Positions 9,874 to 18,862 of a stretch of 64,000 nt of DNA are shown piece by piece. The notes below the pieces were generated by a model. The model was not told the origin of the DNA, ran no database searches, and saw nothing but the letters and a program-made list of their open reading frames with translations. How positions within the stretch are numbered: position 1 is the first letter of the stretch; every line of letters begins with the position of its first letter. The position numbers and the translations under genes were made by a program. This DNA is from Bacterioplanes sp. (GTDB lineage: Bacteria; Pseudomonadota; Gammaproteobacteria; Pseudomonadales; Oceanobacteraceae): assembly GCA_014859445.1 (NCBI GenBank), contig JACUUC010000008.1, positions 44,109 through 108,108 on the forward strand, read 5' to 3'.

Positions 9874-9969
9874 TGGGAATACAGTCCCACACCTAGCTTG
9901 TTGGAGTTGCTTGGATTTCAAGGTTGGACTATATTCCCAGTAATTGTTAAATAATGGGAATATAGTCCC
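9874..9969 (+). promoter_or_regulatory. Three-copy operator of the second hipBA module
   Basis: Three copies of one semi-palindrome precede the antitoxin: TGGGAATACAGTCCC (9874-9888), GGACTATATTCCCA (9926-9939, opposite orientation) and TGGGAATATAGTCCC (9955-9969). The last lies 13 bases before the chosen start codon. The pattern GGGA-N6-TCCC is quite different from the TATCC/GGATA half-sites of module 1, so each antitoxin probably recognises its own DNA. Autorepression is inferred. Confidence 0.65.
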
Positions 9970-9982
9970 TTTGGTTGGTGGT

Positions 9983-10288
9983 ATGGCTAAGCGTGATTTG
10001 CACAATGTACTGTTTCCAAAGCAACGCAAAATCCTGACGCAGTTTGGTGAAGACTTGCTGTTGGCGATGAAACGACGTGGTTTTACCAAAAAGCTACTGT
10101 GTGAACGTACTGGTTTTGATCATAAAACCGTGAATAAAGTTTTCGCTGGTGATCCGGGCGTTGCCATAGGCACTTACTTAAAAGTGATGGCCGTTCTTGG
10201 CATGGAAAGCAACTTTGCAGACATGGCCGCTCATGATGAAGTGGGTATCAAGCTGCAAAACATAAAATTGCTGGAAGGTTCAAAATGA
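9983..10288 (+). CDS. hipB: HipB-like antitoxin (module 2)
   Basis: A 101-residue protein from ATG 9983 (MAKRDLHNVL). A helix-turn-helix is visible at about residues 24-60 (RRGFTKKLLCERTGFDHKTV). Upstream in-frame TTG starts would run into the operator, so I prefer 9983. Its stop overlaps the next start as ATGA. The neighbouring HipA-domain gene identifies it as the antitoxin; sequence similarity to module 1 HipB is low. Confidence 0.78.
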   Translation: MAKRDLHNVLFPKQRKILTQFGEDLLLAMKRRGFTKKLLCERTGFDHKTVNKVFAGDPGVAIGTYLKVMAVLGMESNFADMAAHDEVGIKLQNIKLLEGSK

Positions 10289-11535
10289 GCCGTGAAATCG
10301 TCGAAGTCTATGCCGACTGGCAGCCAATTGAAGCGCCTTTACTAATTGGGCTGCTTTCTTACAGCGATTCAAGCCGAGGTGGCGTATTTAGTTTTGCCTA
10401 CGATAAAGCATTTTTAACCTCAGCCTATCGCTTGCAAATTGATCCAATCCTAACGCTTCACCCCGGTGAACTCTATAACGATGAAGCCGATAAAAACTTT
10501 CGTGCATTTCTCGATTCATCACCTGATAGATGGGGGCGTATTTTAATGCAGCGGCGTGCGGCGATTGAGGCGCGCAAAGGCATTCGAGCAACAAGTCGAT
10601 TAAACGAATTGGATTACCTGTTGGGCGTGCACGACTCTTATCGGATGGGTGGCATTCGATTTAAGCGAGCAGGATCGAATGATTTTTTAGACGACAATTC
10701 TGAGTTTGCTGCGCCGCCAATGGCTTCTCTGCGAGAGCTAGAGCATGCAGCAATGCAGATAGAAAAAGACGATAACATCGACAGTGACGAGTATTACTGC
10801 TGGTTGAAAATGCTGATTTCTCCAGGCTCATCATTAGGTGGTGCAAGACCCAAGGCTTGTGTCACAGATGAACAAGGCCACTTGTGGATTGCCAAGTTTC
10901 CCAATTTAAATGATACCCATGACGTGGGCGCGTGGGAGATGGTCTGTTATAAACTGGCTCTGGCGGCAGGTATTGACATGTTTCCAAGTGAGATTAGGCA
11001 GTTTTCCTCTGGGCACCATACTTTTTTAACCAAACGATTTGACCGCGACGGTGAAAAGCGGCTGCATTTTTCATCGGCCATGACACAGCTTCAATACTAT
11101 GATGGTGAACAATCTCAAGGTGCCAGCTACTTAGAGATTGCTGAATTTATTTCCAATTCTGGTGCACAAACAACAGCCGATTTAGCACAGTTATGGCGAC
11201 GTATTGTGTTTAATATTGCGGTGTCCAACACGGATGATCATCTGCGTAACCATGGGTTTTTATTAACAAAGAAGGGCTGGAAGTTATCACCCGCTTATGA
11301 TTTAAACCCGATAGTGGGTAAGCATGGCCTGCATCTGAATATTACCGATGCAGACAACACGTTAGACTACCAACTAGCCTTTGATGTAAAAGATTTCTTC
11401 CGACTTTCGCAAACCCAAGCCACGCAAATTTACGATGAAGTATTAATGGCGGTTAAGCAATGGCAAACCGTTGCTAAGCGGCTAGGGATCAGCCGAGCGG
11501 AGCAAGCCATGAAAGAATCGGCGTTTAACGTTTAA
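10285..11535 (+). CDS. hipA: HipA-like kinase toxin (module 2)
   Basis: A 416-residue HipA-family kinase. The Gly-rich loop GSSLGGARPKA is near residue 180, the catalytic loop NTDDHLRNHGF near 314 and the metal-binding SPAYDLNP near 336. These resemble a canonical HipA more closely than module 3 does. It is translationally coupled to its antitoxin (4-base overlap). No gene follows within 270 bases, so this is a two-gene module. Confidence 0.88.
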   Translation: MSREIVEVYADWQPIEAPLLIGLLSYSDSSRGGVFSFAYDKAFLTSAYRLQIDPILTLHPGELYNDEADKNFRAFLDSSPDRWGRILMQRRAAIEARKGIRATSRLNELDYLLGVHDSYRMGGIRFKRAGSNDFLDDNSEFAAPPMASLRELEHAAMQIEKDDNIDSDEYYCWLKMLISPGSSLGGARPKACVTDEQGHLWIAKFPNLNDTHDVGAWEMVCYKLALAAGIDMFPSEIRQFSSGHHTFLTKRFDRDGEKRLHFSSAMTQLQYYDGEQSQGASYLEIAEFISNSGAQTTADLAQLWRRIVFNIAVSNTDDHLRNHGFLLTKKGWKLSPAYDLNPIVGKHGLHLNITDADNTLDYQLAFDVKDFFRLSQTQATQIYDEVLMAVKQWQTVAKRLGISRAEQAMKESAFNV

Positions 11536-11854
11536 TGAGTCAGTGTGAATTATGGGGCTGATAGCTACTTGTACCCTCATAAAGCTCACGATCTGGGCAT
11601 TTATCTACCTACTGTGTTCGTTTAACTCTTTAATACCCGTGGGGCAAACGCCTAAGAGAGCTTAATAGGTCAGTGGGTAAGCAAACTCAGTACACCCGTC
11701 GCGTCAGCAGACAATACCGTTAGCGTACTGGCTGTGCACATACTGTAGTCAGTGATTGCCATACCGCTTAGTGATGGAAAATAATCTTGTGATCTAATCA
11801 GTAGATGATAAGATGTCGGGCATGTATAAATGCACAGTGATCAAGGGCCGTGTA

Positions 11855-12154
11855 ATGGAAGAGCTTAAATTTGGGTTTAATTCTCACGATATACCAGTAA
11901 CGCTGGTTAACAACACATCGCCAAATGATTCTTGTGCATCGTTCTACTACCGTCAGGGTGGTGAGTACTATTTGCTTTGGGTTGAGCACCAAAATGCTGA
12001 GCATCGAGAGAGTGATGACTTACCAAGATATGCCATCAGCTGCGCTATCAACGAAGGGGATGATGAAAACCCTGAAATTTACAGCGACACATCCAAAAAC
12101 GATATTTTTAGATCAGATGACGTGAAAGACTTGATCGCTTATTTCCATTCTTAG
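11855..12154 (+). CDS. Small acidic protein of unknown function
   Basis: A 99-residue acidic protein, from the ATG at 11855, which follows AAGGG at good spacing; in-frame ATGs at 11813 and 11822 are alternatives. No family was recognised. It has a YYRQGGEYYLLWVEH core and ends VKDLIAYFHS. The gene stands 32 bases before an HTH gene resembling TumA/HVO_A0114-type antitoxins, where the toxin usually lies upstream. It could therefore be a diverged toxin partner, but the resemblance to TumE is weak. The 320 bases upstream, back to hipA2, hold no other gene. Confidence 0.55.
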   Translation: MEELKFGFNSHDIPVTLVNNTSPNDSCASFYYRQGGEYYLLWVEHQNAEHRESDDLPRYAISCAINEGDDENPEIYSDTSKNDIFRSDDVKDLIAYFHS

Positions 12155-12186
12155 GTTCCACCTTCAATTTTTGTCAGTAGAGAGAT

Positions 12187-12519
12187 ATGGAAAACATCAA
12201 ACAATCGCGTTGCGTGATTGGCATTAAAGGGCAAACGCCCGACCCCGATTACCCCGTTGATATCTGGTTCGACTCCCTGAAATCGGTGGCCAATGTGCTG
12301 TCGAAAGAAAACCAGCAGTTGTTAAAAGTAATCGCCGAGCAACAGCCGCAATCGGTCACTGAGCTGGCCACGCTTACGGGCCGAGCGGTCAGTAATGTGT
12401 CGAGAACATTGAAAACATTGGGCAAGTACAACTTAGTTAAAATGCAAAGTACAAAAAACATGCTTCGCCCTACCGTCACCCATCAAGCATTTTTAGTAGT
12501 AGTTAATAATGAACAATAA
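12187..12519 (+). CDS. Winged-HTH regulator resembling the HVO_A0114 / TumA antitoxin family
   Basis: A 110-residue protein. The region IWFDSLKSVANVLSKENQQ, then SVTELATLTGRAVSNVSRTL, then LRPTVTHQAFLVVV matches the layout of the HVO_A0114-type DNA-binding family, often paired with TumE-like toxins. Here it is followed at once by a 42-residue ORF and the McrBC-like pair, so it may instead act as the switch for that restriction operon. Which role is correct cannot be decided from the sequence. Confidence 0.65.
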   Translation: MENIKQSRCVIGIKGQTPDPDYPVDIWFDSLKSVANVLSKENQQLLKVIAEQQPQSVTELATLTGRAVSNVSRTLKTLGKYNLVKMQSTKNMLRPTVTHQAFLVVVNNEQ

Positions 12520-12637
12520 AACCAGCGTCCTGCTACAAGCAGAAGAAATGATTAAGCCTTTAGCACTTGAGCATGTGCCACAAGACAGTGACGTTGAAGC
12601 GGTAATTGACCAATGGTTACACGCCATTGGGTTTTAA
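12509..12637 (+). CDS. 42-residue ORF linking the HTH gene to the McrB-like gene
   Basis: ATG 12509 to TAA 12637 encodes 42 residues beginning MNNKTSVLLQAEEMIKPLAL and ending IDQWLHAIGF. It overlaps the end of the HTH gene by 11 bases and stops 18 bases before the McrB-like start. The ordinary codon use, amphipathic character and tight coupling on both sides favour a real small gene. No family is recognised. Confidence 0.5.
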   Translation: MNNKTSVLLQAEEMIKPLALEHVPQDSDVEAVIDQWLHAIGF

Positions 12638-12655
12638 AATAGGAGATTGAATTAG

Positions 12656-14269
12656 ATGACCTTGATGCTAAAAAAAGGATTGATTCTTGGTGAAGGTGCA
12701 CGCTCGCTAAAAATTGAAAACGTCACAAATGAATTGATCTATGTTCGTGGTGGTCAGGATGGGAATCCATTGCGATTTATTCCTGCTTGTCTGATTAAAT
12801 CTCTAATGAATGCTATAAATGACAGTAAAATCACTCTTGAAGATATTTCTCGAAAGCACCGTTCTGACAAAAATCTCCCCCACCTTTTTGAAGAGTTAGG
12901 ACTGAGTTTTGATAAGTACATCCTTGGATATGACTCTACAATTCAAAAAATATGTGAGTATCTTTTAGAAAACCAAAACTCGCGTGATTCTAAAAATCAG
13001 TTAGATAAAGGGCAGCTACTTTCCAAACCCTTCCTCCTTCTCGCAGGTATCTCAGGTACAGGTAAAACCCGCTTTGTGCGTGAGCAAGCAAAATCATCAA
13101 AGCAGTTTACAGAAACCTATTGCTTAACCTCGGTGCGCCCCGACTGGCATGAGCCGAGTGATTTGCTGGGGTATATTTCACGCCTAAATGGCGCTGCGGA
13201 ATACATCACCACGGATGTATTGCAGTTTATCGCCAAAGCTTGGCGTGCCATTGCTGATAGCGGTTTAACCGTTGAAGTGCAAGAGAGCGAAGGCCAAGGC
13301 GAGCACCTAGTCGTAGCAGGTGAACGTGATGAGTTAGATAAGGTGCTGCCTTATTGGCTGTGTTTGGATGAAATGAACCTTGCCCCTGTTGAGCAGTATT
13401 TTGCTGATTATTTGTCGGTACTGGAAACCCGCGAATGGCGTTGGACAGATGACAGCTTTACCTACAGTAGTGATGCGCTTTTAAAACCAGCCACCATTAA
13501 AGAAGTCGCTGATAAAGAAAAGCTACGCGAAGCGTTAGGATTTGATGGTGAGCAGTACGATGAGCTGTGGGCAGACATTTGCCAATATGGTTTAGGTATT
13601 CCGTTTAACCTGCTGGTCGCAGGCACAGTGAATATGGATGAAACCACCCACGGCTTTTCTCGCAAAGTGATTGACCGTGCGCTTAGCTTTGATTTTGGTG
13701 AGTTCTTCCCTAATGACTATCACGACTTTTTCACCCCAACCAGCTGCAATAAGCGCCTTAGCTATCCTATTTGGTCAAACGCCAGCAAAGCGGACTTAGC
13801 CAATACCTTTGATGCGGATGGCGCTATAACTATAGGGTTTTTATCGGCTGTTAATGCGGTGCTAAAAAATACACCGTTTGAGTTGGCGTTTCGTGCGCTT
13901 AATGAACTGCTCCTTGCGGTTGCCAGCAGCCAACCACAAGATGAACTGACCCTAAAAGCCGTATGGGACGACTTTATGATGTGTAAGGTTCTGCCGCGTA
14001 TCGAAGGCGATACCGACAAACTGACTACATCAAATCGTAAGGATTTGCTGGAAGAGCTTAGCGATGTGCTTTCAGGCCAGTTAGCCCCTATTTGGCAAGC
14101 AGAACAAGGCGATAAGAATCAACGCCCTGACTTATATCGTGAGAACATCGTGGCCGATGGTGCTACTGAAGAGGAAAAAGTACTTCGCATACCTTGCCGT
14201 TCAAAAGCGAAGTTGCAATGGATGAGCGAGCGATTAGCCAGTGCCACCTTTACCAGTTTCTGGCCTTAA
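12656..14269 (+). CDS. McrB-like AAA+ GTPase/ATPase of a type IV-type restriction system
   Basis: A 537-residue AAA+ protein. Walker A is AGISGTGKTRFVREQ near residue 130, Walker B is YWLCLDEMNLAPVEQYF near 235, and the McrB-type sensor block VAGTVNMDETTHGFSRKVID is near 320. McrB proteins form a nucleotide-driven ring that recruits the nuclease McrC onto modified or foreign DNA. The N-terminal 110 residues are not recognised and would be the target-sensing part. The DUF2357 nuclease follows 85 bases later. Confidence 0.85.
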   Translation: MTLMLKKGLILGEGARSLKIENVTNELIYVRGGQDGNPLRFIPACLIKSLMNAINDSKITLEDISRKHRSDKNLPHLFEELGLSFDKYILGYDSTIQKICEYLLENQNSRDSKNQLDKGQLLSKPFLLLAGISGTGKTRFVREQAKSSKQFTETYCLTSVRPDWHEPSDLLGYISRLNGAAEYITTDVLQFIAKAWRAIADSGLTVEVQESEGQGEHLVVAGERDELDKVLPYWLCLDEMNLAPVEQYFADYLSVLETREWRWTDDSFTYSSDALLKPATIKEVADKEKLREALGFDGEQYDELWADICQYGLGIPFNLLVAGTVNMDETTHGFSRKVIDRALSFDFGEFFPNDYHDFFTPTSCNKRLSYPIWSNASKADLANTFDADGAITIGFLSAVNAVLKNTPFELAFRALNELLLAVASSQPQDELTLKAVWDDFMMCKVLPRIEGDTDKLTTSNRKDLLEELSDVLSGQLAPIWQAEQGDKNQRPDLYRENIVADGATEEEKVLRIPCRSKAKLQWMSERLASATFTSFWP

Positions 14270-14354
14270 TGAGTCGGTGCTGTTTGATGCCTTCTGCAAT
14301 GAATGCAACCTATAAGCAGAACCCGTACAGAGATGGTGTAAGGAGTGGTAGGGA

Positions 14355-16937
14355 ATGCCGGAGTTAATACGATTACAAACCCCTGACTTTGAGTTTTCGG
14401 TTTGGGCGAATGATATTAGCCAGCGGTTGAGCGTGTACCAGAATACAATGGCGCACAGGGCGAGCGCTAATGATGTACATAGCTACGAATTGCGCTTTGC
14501 GCCTACGGTGCAGCTGAGCAATGCTATTGAACCGCAAGGGCTAGTTGCAGATGGTTTAGTACAAAGTGGGTTAGATGAAAGTGACTTAGCCGACAACGAC
14601 CTTGTTGCCAATGGCTTAGCGAAACACGCTGAGCTGACATTAAATTATCCCTTGTTTTTTGAGAATACTCAGTACCAGTTTGAGTGGGTCTTTTTTAGTG
14701 AAGTAACTAACGCGCGCTTAACCCACCGCAGCCAAAACGTGAATGAGGCATTTCGTTTTGCTCCCGAAGTAAAAACCGCAAGGGGCGTGGTGCCTGCACG
14801 TTTAACCGGCACCATTAATACCGGCAACGATGTGGGTTGGTTACGTTTACCGCTCACTTTTGAGCTGGATGGCACAACACAGACTCAGCACATAGCCTTT
14901 GAAGTGCTGCCAACCAAAATGGCACTTCACCAAGACTTGCCCGCCATGTACCAAGCCATTGATAAGGTTTACCCCCTTTGGCGCTTTAGCTTGGTCGAAA
15001 AAACAGAACAAGATGCAGCGACTAGCCAGCAACGCGGGCATTTTCCATTGATGTGGTTGGCTAATTTTGCCGCGTTACGGGCGCGTTTTGAACAAGGCTT
15101 AAAAGTGATTTGTGCTGCACCCCATAGCCGTTTGCAACCGACGGTAGCCAATATCAAAGCGGCCAAATTAAAAGGCCGTTTGCCGCAAAAGTTAGCGGAG
15201 CAAGTCAAACAAGACTTTGCGAATGGCCAGTACGATAAGCGCTATGCAGTCGAAAAAAAGCAACTGAGTGTTGATACCCCTGAAAATCGTTTTATCAAAA
15301 TGGCGGTGAGTAAAAGCAAGCGGCAATTAGCGGAGTTTGAACAAAAGCTTAGGCAAAGTAACCAAGCACCAGAACGGCAACGGTTGTCGGATTCATTTTT
15401 AAATGAGCTACATAGTTGGCAGCAACCGCTGCAAAAAGTGTTGGGCCAAAGTTTTTTAAAAGAGGTTGGTGCGTACAAAGGGTTAAACCGTGAGTCGTTA
15501 GTGCTACAGCAAAAAACCGGTTACAGCGCGGTGTATCGCATTTGGCAGGAGCTGAAATTTTATTTAGATGTGTTTGGCAATCAGTCGAGCATTTCAATGA
15601 AATCAGTGGCCGAGATTTACGAAGTGTGGTGCTTTTTGTGTTTGAAGCAGATTTTAGAGCAGGACCTCGGCTTCGAATTGGTTGAAAACAGTGCGACTAA
15701 GCTCGCCCAGAATGACTTTTTTGAGTACCAACTAAAAGATGGTTTTGCTGGAGCCTTTCGTTTTAAACGCAGCGATGGTGTGACCGCTCGGCTGGCACAC
15801 GAGCCGAAATTTACCAAAAAAGGAAAGTCAATCCGCTCGTATTTAGTGAACCAAGAGCCGGATATTGTGTTGGAAGTGACACTGCCTAAAAGCGCCGATT
15901 TAACGAAAGCAGACTCATCAGAAGAAAAGCAGTTTATTTGGCTGTTTGATGCCAAGTACCGCATTAAAACCGAGAAAAACCGCTTTGATGACAGTAATGA
16001 AGATATTGAAAGTACCGATTATGTACCAGACGATGCTATCAACCAAATGCACCGTTATCGGGATGCTTTGATTCGCCTATCAGAGCCGCGCTTGTCTAAG
16101 TCTCCATCCAGTAAAATCGAAGGACAACCGGCCAAAAAAAGCCGCCCAGTTTTTGGTGCCTTTGCTTTATACCCAGGCTTTTTTGATCAAGCCACAACAC
16201 CCAACCCCTACGCAGCCGCGATAGAAGAAGTGGGTATTGGCGCATTTGCCCTGTTGCCTAGCCAAAACGAACTTAGCCAGACTGAGAGCGAGTATTGCGG
16301 TCACCAGTGGTTGTTAGAGTTTTTGCAAACGCAAATTGGCACAGTGTCGAACGCACAAACAGGACAAAACGATGAAGCCATTTACCCAGTGGCTGGCATG
16401 GCGGAAAGGCTCTACGTACAAGAAGCTGCACGCATACCTTATTATGGCATGCGCCAAGTGCTGTACCCTGATCTGTCATTAACGGCTGCTATAGCTCCAC
16501 AATCTGGTCGTGATAAGTCTTATCTTGAAAGGTTTGAGCAAGGTATAGCCGAGTGGTATCACATAAAATATTCTGCTATTGCCCAGCTAGAGGGTCAAGT
16601 GGGTATTCACATTGCCGAAGAAATTCGCTATTTAGCGTTGGCAACGCCATCACCTCAACATGTGGGCACTAAGACGATAGTAAAGGTATGGCCAGTGAAA
16701 CGGGTTGCAATTTTGCCACGTAGTTCCATCACTGCCGCACAGGCAGGCAAAGCCGTCGAATCATCTGAGCTCTATTATCTTTTTCAATTAGGTAGGCCGT
16801 TAACTCTTCAAAAACCTGTGACTCATGTTCCTCTACGAAACTTCAGCCACTCCATGAAACTCACAACCTTAACTCGCCTAGAGAGCGTCACTAAGTTTAC
16901 CGAGGTTGAAAAAGTGTACGAAGCGCCAATGGTGTGA
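14355..16937 (+). CDS. McrC-like nuclease with DUF2357 and PD-(D/E)XK domains
   Basis: An 860-residue protein, the partner of the AAA+ protein. The N-terminal half fits the DUF2357 layout. The C-terminal half carries a PD-(D/E)XK nuclease core: EPDIVLEV near residue 501 and WLFDAKYRIK near 530, then INQMHRYRDAL near 565, the helix that follows in this nuclease family. Known McrC proteins cut DNA when activated by the McrB ring. Start at ATG 14355 is supported by an AAGGAG site. It is longer than classical McrC (about 350), as expected for the DUF2357 branch. Confidence 0.82.
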   Translation: MPELIRLQTPDFEFSVWANDISQRLSVYQNTMAHRASANDVHSYELRFAPTVQLSNAIEPQGLVADGLVQSGLDESDLADNDLVANGLAKHAELTLNYPLFFENTQYQFEWVFFSEVTNARLTHRSQNVNEAFRFAPEVKTARGVVPARLTGTINTGNDVGWLRLPLTFELDGTTQTQHIAFEVLPTKMALHQDLPAMYQAIDKVYPLWRFSLVEKTEQDAATSQQRGHFPLMWLANFAALRARFEQGLKVICAAPHSRLQPTVANIKAAKLKGRLPQKLAEQVKQDFANGQYDKRYAVEKKQLSVDTPENRFIKMAVSKSKRQLAEFEQKLRQSNQAPERQRLSDSFLNELHSWQQPLQKVLGQSFLKEVGAYKGLNRESLVLQQKTGYSAVYRIWQELKFYLDVFGNQSSISMKSVAEIYEVWCFLCLKQILEQDLGFELVENSATKLAQNDFFEYQLKDGFAGAFRFKRSDGVTARLAHEPKFTKKGKSIRSYLVNQEPDIVLEVTLPKSADLTKADSSEEKQFIWLFDAKYRIKTEKNRFDDSNEDIESTDYVPDDAINQMHRYRDALIRLSEPRLSKSPSSKIEGQPAKKSRPVFGAFALYPGFFDQATTPNPYAAAIEEVGIGAFALLPSQNELSQTESEYCGHQWLLEFLQTQIGTVSNAQTGQNDEAIYPVAGMAERLYVQEAARIPYYGMRQVLYPDLSLTAAIAPQSGRDKSYLERFEQGIAEWYHIKYSAIAQLEGQVGIHIAEEIRYLALATPSPQHVGTKTIVKVWPVKRVAILPRSSITAAQAGKAVESSELYYLFQLGRPLTLQKPVTHVPLRNFSHSMKLTTLTRLESVTKFTEVEKVYEAPMV

Positions 16938-16971
16938 GCGAGTGTTATTAATTATGCAGAAGGTTAAGAGA

Positions 16972-17295
16972 ATGACAGCCAATACCCCTAAAGTTCGACT
17001 CAGCGATTGGCTTTTCTCAATCATAGTTAATGAGCTGGTGAGAGTGAATAGAAAACGAATTGGTCTTGCTATGAAAACGCTTGAAAGTATGTCTGCCGAT
17101 GATAAAACCAATATGCTTGAATATATCGATGGATATTGCGAGCAAAAACTTAAATTCGATCAACAGAATCAAAAGTTTGAAATCTCAACGGATGAAGACT
17201 TGAAATTGTTGGTTTATGGCAATGAACAGCGCTTTTACACCACCCCCTATGGGAATGAAAAGCGCTGTGCTAATTCTGTCACAACAATGGGTTAA
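16972..17295 (+). CDS. 107-residue protein of unknown function between McrC-like and RhuM-like genes
   Basis: ATG 16972 (MTANTPKVRLSDWLF) to 17295; an in-frame ATG at 16954 is also possible. No family is recognised. The protein is mixed helical and basic at the start (VRVNRKRIGLAMKTLESM) and mildly acidic in the middle. It ends 12 bases before the RhuM-like gene and may be co-transcribed with it and the Fic toxin, or be the last gene of the restriction operon. Confidence 0.6.
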   Translation: MTANTPKVRLSDWLFSIIVNELVRVNRKRIGLAMKTLESMSADDKTNMLEYIDGYCEQKLKFDQQNQKFEISTDEDLKLLVYGNEQRFYTTPYGNEKRCANSVTTMG

Positions 17296-17307
17296 GGAGT
17301 ATGTAGC

Positions 17308-18321
17308 ATGGCTAAAGACCTAACCGCATCATCACATGACCGCCAAAATATCCTTAACAACCGCTACGCCCTGCAACAAGCCGAGCAGCACTTGGGCTTG
17401 GGAGGAGTGATCTTTGAAGGTGAGACCGTATTCACCAAAGCGCAGGTGGTTGCCTTGTATGACGTTACAGACCGTACTATTGAGCGCTACTTATCTAGCC
17501 ATGCCGATGAGTTAAAAAGCAACGGCTATCAGGTGATAAAAGGTAAAAAACTAAAGGAATTCAAGGAGCAAATGTCTGGTACCGACATCAATGACGGTAC
17601 CAAAACCACCGCGCTGGGTTTGTTCAGTTTTCGTGCAGTGCTCAACATAGGGATGTTACTAACAGAAAGTGAGCCCGCACGCCTTTTGCGTTCACGTCTG
17701 CTGGATATTGTCTTGGATGTGATGGCTGAGCGCGCTGGTGGTCATACCAAGTTTATTAATCAGCGTGATGAAAATTACCTTGTCTCTGCTCTGCAAGAAG
17801 AAAACTACCGTCGTCAGTTCACCGATGCATTGGATAAGTACGTAGACGTCAATAAATGGACGTATGCACGCTTTACAAACTTGATCTATCAAAGCATTTT
17901 TCATGAAAATGCGACGGAATATAAAAAGATTTTAAACCTAGCAACGAAAACCAATATCCGCGAGACCCTATATTCAGAAGTACTTAATCTGATTGCCAGC
18001 TACGAGTCAGGTATTGCCCATGAGCTAGAGCAAGCCAGCAATAAATTAGGCCGCAAGCTTTCGCAGAAAGAAGCGGAAATTTTATTTGCTAGCTTTGAGA
18101 GTCACCCATTGTTTAAGCCTTGGATATTTGATGCCAGAACTAAAATGGCCAGTCGCGATTTGTGCTTCCGTGATGCCTTGCATGAAAAGCTGGAAGCTTA
18201 TATTCAATCGGTCCCCGAAGCTGATTTTGATCGCTTCTTGGGTGAGAAGAGCCGTTCTTTGGAAGAGCAATTGAGCGATCCAGAAACATTGGCTGTACTC
18301 AAACGCTTGAAAGATCGTTAA
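17308..18321 (+). CDS. RhuM/Rha-like DNA-binding protein paired with a Fic toxin
   Basis: A 337-residue protein of a family that commonly precedes death-on-curing toxins. The N-terminal part contains a predicted HTH (FTKAQVVALYDVTDRTIERY near residues 48-67). The middle FSFRAVLNIGMLLTESE block and the C-terminal SRDLCFRDALHEKLEAYIQ and SRSLEEQLSDPETLAVLKRL blocks are strongly conserved in such partners. It probably acts as antitoxin and autorepressor of the Fic gene, which starts 16 bases later. Confidence 0.78.
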   Translation: MAKDLTASSHDRQNILNNRYALQQAEQHLGLGGVIFEGETVFTKAQVVALYDVTDRTIERYLSSHADELKSNGYQVIKGKKLKEFKEQMSGTDINDGTKTTALGLFSFRAVLNIGMLLTESEPARLLRSRLLDIVLDVMAERAGGHTKFINQRDENYLVSALQEENYRRQFTDALDKYVDVNKWTYARFTNLIYQSIFHENATEYKKILNLATKTNIRETLYSEVLNLIASYESGIAHELEQASNKLGRKLSQKEAEILFASFESHPLFKPWIFDARTKMASRDLCFRDALHEKLEAYIQSVPEADFDRFLGEKSRSLEEQLSDPETLAVLKRLKDR

Positions 18322-18337
18322 GCCAAGGAATGTGGCT

Positions 18338-18805
18338 ATGAGCGATTCTACAGACACAGGCTTACGGTTCTTCTATTTCGGTGTGGCGCATGCGATTAGC
18401 GTTCACGATTGGATTATAGAGCATTCTGGTGGGCTAGCAGGCATCAAGGACGTTGGTCAGTTAGCAAGCCCCTTAGAGCACATACAAAATGACTGGTATT
18501 ACCCAGAAATGGAGGACAAACTGACTCACTTGGTATTCTCCATTAATAAAAACCATGCTTTTAATGATGGCAATAAACGATCATCGTTGGTGTTGGGCGC
18601 TTATTTCCTTGAATTAAACGGTTTTGACTATGTGGTAAAGCGTTTTGTTAAAGAAATGGAAAATATCGCCGTTTGGGTCGCCGATAACGTGATCGACAAG
18701 GATCTATTGCGTCAGGTCATCAGCTCCGTACTATATGACGACGATTATCCAGAGTCGGTTAAGTTGGCTATATTTGAAGCGATCGAAGCAGCTAAAGATT
18801 ACTAA
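18338..18805 (+). CDS. Fic/Doc family toxin
   Basis: A 155-residue Fic-domain protein. The active-site motif is HAFNDGNKRSS near residue 72, matching HxFxxxNKR of Doc/Fic enzymes. Doc phosphorylates EF-Tu; other Fic proteins transfer AMP. The glycine before NKR (Doc has Ala) makes the donor uncertain. I chose ATG 18338, eight bases after AAGGA; a GTG at 18332 would add two residues. There is no inhibitory (S/T)xxxE(G/N) helix obvious inside the protein, so control must come from the partner upstream. Confidence 0.85.
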   Translation: MSDSTDTGLRFFYFGVAHAISVHDWIIEHSGGLAGIKDVGQLASPLEHIQNDWYYPEMEDKLTHLVFSINKNHAFNDGNKRSSLVLGAYFLELNGFDYVVKRFVKEMENIAVWVADNVIDKDLLRQVISSVLYDDDYPESVKLAIFEAIEAAKDY

Positions 18806-18862
18806 TTATTTCGTGGTGTATCTGGTGGCTGATCACGTTGGTGTTACGGTTTATCTGCAATT

